From contig JAICKD010000059.1 of the NCBI GenBank assembly GCA_025928125.1, positions 1 through 10,272 of the forward strand: a stretch of DNA of 10,272 nt, read 5' to 3'. Each line of letters opens with the position of its first letter. The stretch's first letter is position 1. A program made the position numbers and the translations under genes. Positions 6,123 through 10,272 of the stretch are shown piece after piece. This DNA is from Ktedonobacterales bacterium (GTDB lineage: Bacteria > Chloroflexota > Ktedonobacteria > Ktedonobacterales > JADMIN01). Under the pieces are notes generated by a model that saw only the letters and a program-made list of their open reading frames with translations, searched no databases and had not been told where the DNA came from.

Positions 6123-6953
6123 ATGGCGCAGACGAAAGAACAGACACCACCAGCGGTAAAGTCGCCGCCCAAGGGGACGCAGCGCGCACCTGCGCCAACA
6201 CCCAAGACACCACCGGCGACCTCACCCGCCCCGAAGGGCAGTTGGCTGTCACGGCTGCGTCCATCGCTCACCACCGCGCCCAGCGCGAACGGCAAGCCAC
6301 GGCAGCGCGCGGGCGGCACGATCTTCAAGTCGTTCTTTGGCATCCTGATCTGGTTCATCGCCTCGCAGTTCATCATGTATGTGCTGTTAATTGTCGATGG
6401 CTGGCTGACCCAACCCGGACAGAAGCCGCCGCTCGAAACGCTCCATCTACTGCCACCCAACACCCCGCTGCTGGGCTGGGTCACACCTTTCCTGCTGCTC
6501 TATGGCGGCGCGGTGATTGGCCTGTGGTTCCTGCTGATTCGCTTCAACCTCATCCCGCGCGATTTCTTTGGCGCACGCGCCCAGGCGCAGGCCCGCGCCC
6601 AGCGTCAGGCGTCAGGCGGCTCAACGTCGAATAAGACGGCGACTGGCGCGTCCACTGGCCCCCACAAGACGCGCGCCCAGCGCCGCTATGCCGAGACACA
6701 GTCGCAGATCCAGGCGCAGGCAAACGCCAAGGGCGGGAAGAATGGCGCGAAATCCACTTCCACCGTCAAAGCCGCGCCCAAGCCAGCCGCAGCGGCCAAG
6801 GGCAGTGACAATGGCAAGAACAGCAGCGCGGCCAAGGGGACGAACGGCGCAAAGAGCGCCAGCGCCAATGGCGCAAGTAGCGCGCACGACTCGGAATACG
6901 CGCAGGTGCGCTCGGCGGATCGCCTGCGCCGCCGCCGCCAGGGCAAGCGATAA
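6123..6953 (+). CDS. Two-helix membrane protein with basic low-complexity tails, unknown function
   Basis: I do not recognise a family. The 276-residue product has a Pro/Thr/Lys-rich N-terminal stretch (1-66), a hydrophobic helix at about 68-91, a short loop (92-115), a second helix at about 116-140, and a 130-residue C-terminal region made almost entirely of Ala, Lys, Gly, Ser, Asn, Gln and Arg. The tail has imperfect repeats of the kind KG-x-NG-x-KS and ends RLRRRRQGKR. With both termini on one side, the positively charged tails should be cytoplasmic. They could bind nucleic acid, ribosomes or anionic lipid, and their many Ser/Thr residues could be kinase targets; this is inference. The start at 6123 has GGAGG (6108-6112) and AGGA (6114-6117); upstream in-frame ATGs lie in the structured leader and lack a ribosome site. 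Confidence 0.75.
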   Translation: MAQTKEQTPPAVKSPPKGTQRAPAPTPKTPPATSPAPKGSWLSRLRPSLTTAPSANGKPRQRAGGTIFKSFFGILIWFIASQFIMYVLLIVDGWLTQPGQKPPLETLHLLPPNTPLLGWVTPFLLLYGGAVIGLWFLLIRFNLIPRDFFGARAQAQARAQRQASGGSTSNKTATGASTGPHKTRAQRRYAETQSQIQAQANAKGGKNGAKSTSTVKAAPKPAAAAKGSDNGKNSSAAKGTNGAKSASANGASSAHDSEYAQVRSADRLRRRRQGKR

Positions 6954-6961
6954 CCCACGGC

Positions 6962-7017
6962 AGAGCGCCAGTACCCATCGGGTGAGTCATGAAGCCGCCG
7001 ATGTGGCGTGGCGCTCT
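6962..7017. other. Long nested hairpin between membrane protein and phosphatase genes
   Basis: AGAGCGCCA (6962-6970) and TGGCGCTCT (7009-7017) form a perfect nine-base-pair stem. Inside it CATCGG (6976-6981) pairs with CCGATG (6998-7003); ACCC-ATC-GGGT (6973-6983) is an alternative inner hairpin. It starts nine bases after the membrane protein stop codon. With no T-tract it is not a standard terminator, though its position suits one; it may equally be part of the phosphatase leader. Confidence 0.55.
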
Positions 7018-7111
7018 CCGCCAGCATTGCTCTGTGTGCTCTCTGCCCCGCCGTTCGCGCTCCGTATTGTGCCTGGTGGTACTACTCAACACCTCAAAGG
7101 ATGAAAGATTG

Positions 7112-8173
7112 ATGGGCAAAGTATCTCCCCGCATTCGTAACCACCCTTTCCCCTATCACGATATCCTCTTTGGCGCGCGCCTGGTCGCCATTCGCGAAGA
7201 ACCGTCCGCCAGCGGCGAGAACGCCACCGACATCCTCTTCGACTTCGAGGAGCTTCGGCTGGTGAAGCCGCCACAGCCCTGTGGCACGCCGCTCTGGCCG
7301 GAGGAGCGGGTCGAAGCGGAATACTATCCCCGAACGCTCCGCTTCATTGGCGCTGAGTGGGTCCAGCGCAGCCCTGTTCTGGAACATCTCGACCGTGTGC
7401 CTCCTGAGCACGGCGTGCGCACGATTATGGGCGTGCTCCATTGGAGCGGGCCAGACTATGGCAAGATTGTCCTCATCTTTACGCAAGAGTCGGCCGATTG
7501 CATGCTGCGAGCCAGCGATTTCCTGGTAGAAGACCGCGCTGGCGAATCGCAACCAGTCGCGTTTCCGCGGCGCTGGTCCAACACGCCGCCCCATCCCGTA
7601 GGTCTTGTGCCGGAACGTCAGAAGGTATTGCATCGGTTTAATGGCGACCCGATTACCATTGCGCTCGGCAACCGCCGCTATCGCTACCGGCTCTTCATCG
7701 GCGGCCTGCGCCACCAGACCGCTGTTCGCCCGGATATTGACGCGGTCCTCAATCTCTGCGAGCTGGATAACCCCTGGGTCGCGCATGCAGGCCGTCACCT
7801 GAATGACCGCTTCGCCCGGAAGGGTGAGATGTCTATCGGCATGGACATGAGCGACCTGCTGGCGGAGGCGCGCTGGGTCGTCGGGCGGCTGCGGGCGGGA
7901 CAGCGGGTGCTGGTGCATTGCTACGCCGGGGTCAATCGCTCCTCGACGGTCTGTTGCGCCGCGCTGATGCTGCTGGAGGGGCTTTCCGCCGAGGAGGCGC
8001 TGGCCAGAGCGCGCGAGAACCATCCCAGTTGTCGGCCCGACCCCTATAACTGGTTCCTGCTGGAGCATCTGCACGAGGCGGTCGCCGCCGAAGAACTGGC
8101 GAACGAGGATACCCAGACGCTGCCAGCGCTGGACGTGGCAACACTCTTGCGGAGCGAGGCGACGGTGGGATAG
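7112..8173 (+). CDS. Dual-specificity-type protein phosphatase with unrecognised N-terminal region
   Basis: The C-terminal half of this 353-residue protein is a cysteine-dependent phosphatase of the DSP/PTP superfamily. The P-loop reads VHCYAGVNRSST (268-279), fitting HCx5R with nucleophile Cys270 and Arg276. Before it come LFIGGL (195-200) and AVLNLCE (211-217), strands typical of the fold; Asp232 is a possible general acid, though Asp245 and Asp248 cannot be excluded. Residues 1 to about 190 match no domain I know and include HPFPYHDILFGARLVAI and a Trp/Pro-rich middle; no signal peptide or membrane segment is seen, so the protein should be cytosolic. The ATG at 7112 has AAGGA (7097-7101) about ten bases upstream; an in-frame ATG at 6989 lies within the intergenic hairpin and was not chosen. 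Its substrate may be a phosphoprotein, a phosphoinositide or RNA. Confidence 0.85.
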   Translation: MGKVSPRIRNHPFPYHDILFGARLVAIREEPSASGENATDILFDFEELRLVKPPQPCGTPLWPEERVEAEYYPRTLRFIGAEWVQRSPVLEHLDRVPPEHGVRTIMGVLHWSGPDYGKIVLIFTQESADCMLRASDFLVEDRAGESQPVAFPRRWSNTPPHPVGLVPERQKVLHRFNGDPITIALGNRRYRYRLFIGGLRHQTAVRPDIDAVLNLCELDNPWVAHAGRHLNDRFARKGEMSIGMDMSDLLAEARWVVGRLRAGQRVLVHCYAGVNRSSTVCCAALMLLEGLSAEEALARARENHPSCRPDPYNWFLLEHLHEAVAAEELANEDTQTLPALDVATLLRSEATVG

Positions 8174-8176
8174 AAT
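8147..8176 (+). promoter_or_regulatory. Candidate promoter TTGCGG-N18-TAGAAT for zinc finger-lspA-rluD operon
   Basis: TTGCGG (8147-8152) and TAGAAT (8171-8176) are 18 bases apart, and the -10 differs from consensus by one base. The promoter lies in the last codons of the phosphatase gene, whose TAG stop is part of the -10 box. Transcription would begin near 8183, some 40 bases before the first start codon. Confidence 0.5.
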
Positions 8177-8196
8177 CCGGGCGCGCCTGCCCGGAT
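8175..8196. other. Eight-base-pair hairpin just downstream of the -10 box
   Basis: ATCCGGGC (8175-8182) and GCCCGGAT (8189-8196) are perfect reverse complements around a six-base loop. The hairpin begins two bases after the phosphatase stop and overlaps the end of the candidate -10 box. It could help end the phosphatase transcript, act as an operator, or both. No T-tract follows. Confidence 0.55.
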
Positions 8197-8224
8197 AGCA
8201 CAGCCACCGGGAGAGAACTGAACT

Positions 8225-8605
8225 ATGGTACACTACGATGCGGCGGCGATTCGCCAGCGACTCGAAGCGGATCGCCAGCGGCTGGAAGATGATATCTACC
8301 AGCGCACCCAGGGCGATGAGGCCGTCATTCCATCGGACCCGATCAGCGATAGTGGCGGCACGCGCGGCCATTCCGCCGAGGAGGCCGACGCCATGGCAGA
8401 CGCCGAACGCAGCAATCTGGTGCTCGGCAACTCGCGGACACTGCTGGAGCAGGTGCGGGCGGCGCTGCAGCGGCTGGACGACGGCACATATGGCTTCTGC
8501 CAGCGCTGTGGCAAGCCCATCGAAGCGCGGCGGCTCGAAGCGCTGCCCTACGCCGTCTATGACCTGGAATGTCAGGAGATCGTCGAACGCGAGACGACCC
8601 CATGA
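8225..8605 (+). CDS. DksA/TraR-family zinc-finger protein with a substituted zinc ligand
   Basis: This 126-residue protein has the DksA/TraR layout: a helical N-terminal part (about 6-28), a polar Asp/Glu-rich segment (31-62), a second helix (about 63-85), and a C-terminal finger GTYGFCQRCGKPIEARRLEALPY. Family members either bind the RNA polymerase secondary channel or remain uncharacterised. The first cysteine pair is intact (Cys92, Cys95), but in the second, usually CxxC, the first position is Asp113 and only Cys116 remains (YDLECQE). Zinc could still be held by Cys3Asp, or the site may be weakened. The start has a GGGAGAG-type ribosome site around 8209-8215. lspA follows after nine bases, with its own site next to this gene's stop, so the three genes to 10159 form one operon. 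A role in transcription is likely but not proven. Confidence 0.85.
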   Translation: MVHYDAAAIRQRLEADRQRLEDDIYQRTQGDEAVIPSDPISDSGGTRGHSAEEADAMADAERSNLVLGNSRTLLEQVRAALQRLDDGTYGFCQRCGKPIEARRLEALPYAVYDLECQEIVERETTP

Positions 8606-8614
8606 GGAGAATGC

Positions 8615-9169
8615 ATGAGCCTTGCTCGACAGCGTGATCTGGCGATGGTAGGCCTGGGCCTGCTAATTATCATACTCGACCAGCTGACTAAACACTGGGT
8701 CGTCTCCTATTTCAGCACGAAACCCGAGGGCTATACCGTACCCATTCTGGGCCAGGTGCTCTCACTGGAACTTGTGCGGAATCCAGGTGTCGCCTTCAGC
8801 CTGCTCGAAGACCAGACGGTGATGTTCCTCTTCATTGCCATCGCCATCGGCGTCATCGTGTATCTCTACTGGCGCTCGCGCGAGACTGGCTCGCTGGCGC
8901 TCAAGCTGACGTTTGGGCTGGTGCTGGGCGGGGCAATCGGCAACCTGATTGACCGCTTCTCGCACAGCTACGTCGTCGACTTTATCCACTTTCAGATTCC
9001 AGCCATCCACTTCGACTTTGCCGTCTTCAACGTTGCCGATAGCGCCATCTCCATCGGCGTAGTGCTGCTGGCCTTTATGATCTGGCGCATGGGTACCGAG
9101 GGCGAGCGCCCCACCAGCAGCCGACGCCTCTCAGCGAGCGACACGGCGGAAACGCCAGCGGAGGACTAG
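8615..9169 (+). CDS. lspA: Lipoprotein signal peptidase (signal peptidase II)
   Basis: LspA is the inner-membrane aspartyl protease that removes the signal peptide from diacylglyceryl-modified prolipoproteins. The 184-residue product has four hydrophobic helices (about 9-28, 68-86, 95-112 and 135-158). Conserved blocks are all present: DQLTKHW (22-28), RNPGVAFSLL (55-64), GGAIGNLIDRF (105-115), VVDFIHF (120-126) with catalytic Asp122, and FNVADSAI (138-145) with catalytic Asp142. The last 25 residues form a polar cytoplasmic tail. Start at ATG 8615 follows GAGGAGA (8604-8610); a nearby ATG at 8611 is in another frame. The stop TAG is immediately followed by the GTG of the next gene. The lspA-rluD order is common in Gram-positive bacteria and related phyla. 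Confidence 0.96.
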   Translation: MSLARQRDLAMVGLGLLIIILDQLTKHWVVSYFSTKPEGYTVPILGQVLSLELVRNPGVAFSLLEDQTVMFLFIAIAIGVIVYLYWRSRETGSLALKLTFGLVLGGAIGNLIDRFSHSYVVDFIHFQIPAIHFDFAVFNVADSAISIGVVLLAFMIWRMGTEGERPTSSRRLSASDTAETPAED

Positions 9170-10159
9170 GTGGCCGCCCGCACGAAAAAGTCCGCGTCGC
9201 AGCAGACGGACGACCGCCTGCCCGCGCCCACCGTCATCGAAGTGACCGAGACCCTCGACGGCGAGCGGCTGGACCGCGCGCTGGCGCAGCTATACCCTGA
9301 GCTATCACGCACACGGGCGCAGGCAGCCATCAAGGCGGGGGCGGTGCGCGTCAATGGCAAGTCTGTCCGTGTCAGCCATCTGCTCGAAGTGGGCCAGCGG
9401 ATCGAGCTAGACGCGGGCGCGCTCAACGCCGCTGGTGTCGTGGGGGCTGAGGGCGAGTCGCCGCCACAGGCCGAGGCGATTCCGCTGCGAGTGATCTACG
9501 AGGACGAGCACCTGCTGGTGGTGGACAAGGCCGCCGGGCTGGTAGTGCATCCCGCGCCAGGCCACGCTACCGGCACGCTGGTGAACGCGCTGCTGGCGCA
9601 CCTCCCAGGGCTGGAGGCTGGCAGCGATGCGTCGCGCCCGGGCATCGTCCACCGGCTGGATAAGGATACGTCCGGGCTGATTGTGATCGCGAAGGACGCG
9701 CAGACGCATGCCGCACTGGCCCAGCAGATGAAGGAGCATAGCACGGTCAAGCGTTACCTGGCGCTGGTGGAGGGACGCATGCCCGCGCCGGAGGGCGTCA
9801 TCGACGCGCCCATCGGACGCGATCCCCGCCACCGCCAGCGGATGGCGCTGGTGAGCGAGGTCAACGGCGGACGTGAGGCGCGTACCCGCTTCAAGGCGCT
9901 GCGCGAGATTCGCGGGCGCTCGCTGGTGGAATTGCAGCTTGAGACCGGGCGCACGCATCAGATTCGCGTGCATCTCGCCTCGGTGGGGCATCCGGTCGTC
10001 GGCGACAGCGTCTATGGTCGGCCACAGCTGCCGCTCCCGCCGCGCCAGTTTCTGCACGCCACGCACCTGGAGTTCGTCCACCCCACGACGGGCGCGTGGC
10101 TGATCTTCGATGCGCCACTGCCGCCCGACCTGGCCGATTTCCTCGCCGCGCAGGAGTGA
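9170..10159 (+). CDS. rluD: RluA/RluD-family 23S rRNA pseudouridine synthase
   Basis: This enzyme isomerises specific uridines in structured RNA, most likely 23S rRNA, to pseudouridine. The 329-residue product begins with a short basic tail, then an S4 RNA-binding domain (about 22-85, with DGERLDRALAQ and VRVNGK), a linker, and the catalytic domain. Motif II is HRLDKDTSGL (161-170) with catalytic Asp164; earlier comes LLVVDKAAGLVVHPAPGH (115-132), and later GRTHQIRVHLA (260-270) and GHPVVGD (273-279), which define the RluA/C/D branch. The start is GTG, adjacent to the lspA stop, with CGGAGGA (9159-9165) inside lspA, so it is translated as part of that operon. The RluD name is given by domain layout; the exact modified positions are not established, and YlyB-type would be an equally valid label. 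Confidence 0.92.
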   Translation: MAARTKKSASQQTDDRLPAPTVIEVTETLDGERLDRALAQLYPELSRTRAQAAIKAGAVRVNGKSVRVSHLLEVGQRIELDAGALNAAGVVGAEGESPPQAEAIPLRVIYEDEHLLVVDKAAGLVVHPAPGHATGTLVNALLAHLPGLEAGSDASRPGIVHRLDKDTSGLIVIAKDAQTHAALAQQMKEHSTVKRYLALVEGRMPAPEGVIDAPIGRDPRHRQRMALVSEVNGGREARTRFKALREIRGRSLVELQLETGRTHQIRVHLASVGHPVVGDSVYGRPQLPLPPRQFLHATHLEFVHPTTGAWLIFDAPLPPDLADFLAAQE

Positions 10160-10206
10160 GCGCGTCGGATAGTTGAGTGCGGGCGAGGTTTGAGGTAGGC
10201 GCCCTT

Positions 10207-10272
10207 CGCGGCATGAATGCCGCGGCTAATTCATCCGATGAAGACATCCGCTGGCACGCCGAATCGCTCGGC
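10207..10272. repeat. Third run of hairpins, continuing past window end
   Basis: Three inverted repeats follow one another after the pseudouridine synthase gene: CGCGGCAT-GA-ATGCCGCG (10207-10224), TTCATC-C-GATGAA (10230-10242) and GCCGA-ATCGC-TCGGC (10258-10272). The first has the loop ATGAAT, also found in the 313-326 hairpin of the first element. There is no T-tract. It may be a terminator region or the start of another copy of the same dispersed element; the window cuts it off. Confidence 0.5.

Noticed and set aside
6989..7111. Longer phosphatase starting at ATG 6989
   Set aside because: The first codons lie in a nested hairpin and the Arg/Ser/Cys-rich translation looks non-coding; ATG 7112 has AAGGA upstream.
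7094..8371. A 425-codon open frame on the - strand, longer than the + strand gene it overlaps
   Set aside because: The + strand frame has the HCx5R phosphatase motif, family-like strands and a ribosome site; the - strand translation shows no recognisable motif. Long antisense frames are common in high-GC genes.
10238..10272. Start of another gene at ATG 10238
   Set aside because: No ribosome binding site precedes it, the ATG lies inside an inverted repeat, and only 11 codons are visible.

Overview
The window is a high-GC bacterial chromosome segment with eleven protein-coding genes, ten on the + strand and one on the - strand. Coding density, GTG and TTG starts next to good Shine-Dalgarno sites, a free-standing FTR1 iron permease, a soluble Hanks-type kinase and an lspA-rluD pair would fit a Chloroflexota-like lineage (perhaps Ktedonobacteria). 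That placement is inference; no rRNA or other decisive marker is present. All eleven genes look intact except the first, which is cut by the window edge.

Layout: the 3' part of a Nudix hydrolase (1-264) is followed by a 352-base spacer holding a 144-base multi-hairpin element (276-419), a spaced direct repeat (468-485) and a palindrome (568-582). Next comes an overlapping two-gene ABC exporter operon (ATPase 617-1591, ABC-2 permease 1588-2517). A second, fully foldable multi-hairpin element (2518-2673) fills the spacer between the permease and the convergent FTR1 iron permease (2674-3528, - strand). The FTR1 gene has the best promoter in the window, TTGACT-N18-TAATAT on the - strand, overlapped by a DtxR/IdeR-like box. 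Divergent from it is panB (3828-4772), ketopantoate hydroxymethyltransferase of pantothenate/CoA synthesis.

The middle (4884-8173) looks like a phosphosignalling neighbourhood: a catalytically complete serine/threonine kinase without a membrane anchor, a two-helix membrane protein with a long basic low-complexity tail, and a dual-specificity-type phosphatase (HCx5R motif) preceded by about 190 residues of unrecognised sequence. The gaps between them contain long hairpins. That the three work as writer, target and eraser is a hypothesis from neighbourhood only.

The last block is a tight operon: a DksA/TraR-type zinc-finger protein in which one of four zinc cysteines is Asp (8225-8605), lspA (8615-9169) and an RluD-type pseudouridine synthase (9170-10159). 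Its candidate promoter overlaps the end of the phosphatase gene. The window ends in a third run of hairpins (10207-10272).

The least explained content is non-coding. Nearly every spacer carries a substantial inverted repeat without a T-tract, and three spacers carry multi-hairpin elements that share loop sequences (ATGAAT/ATAAAT and TACATG/TACATA), which suggests a dispersed REP- or MITE-like family. No tRNA, rRNA, CRISPR array, transposase or prophage gene was seen.
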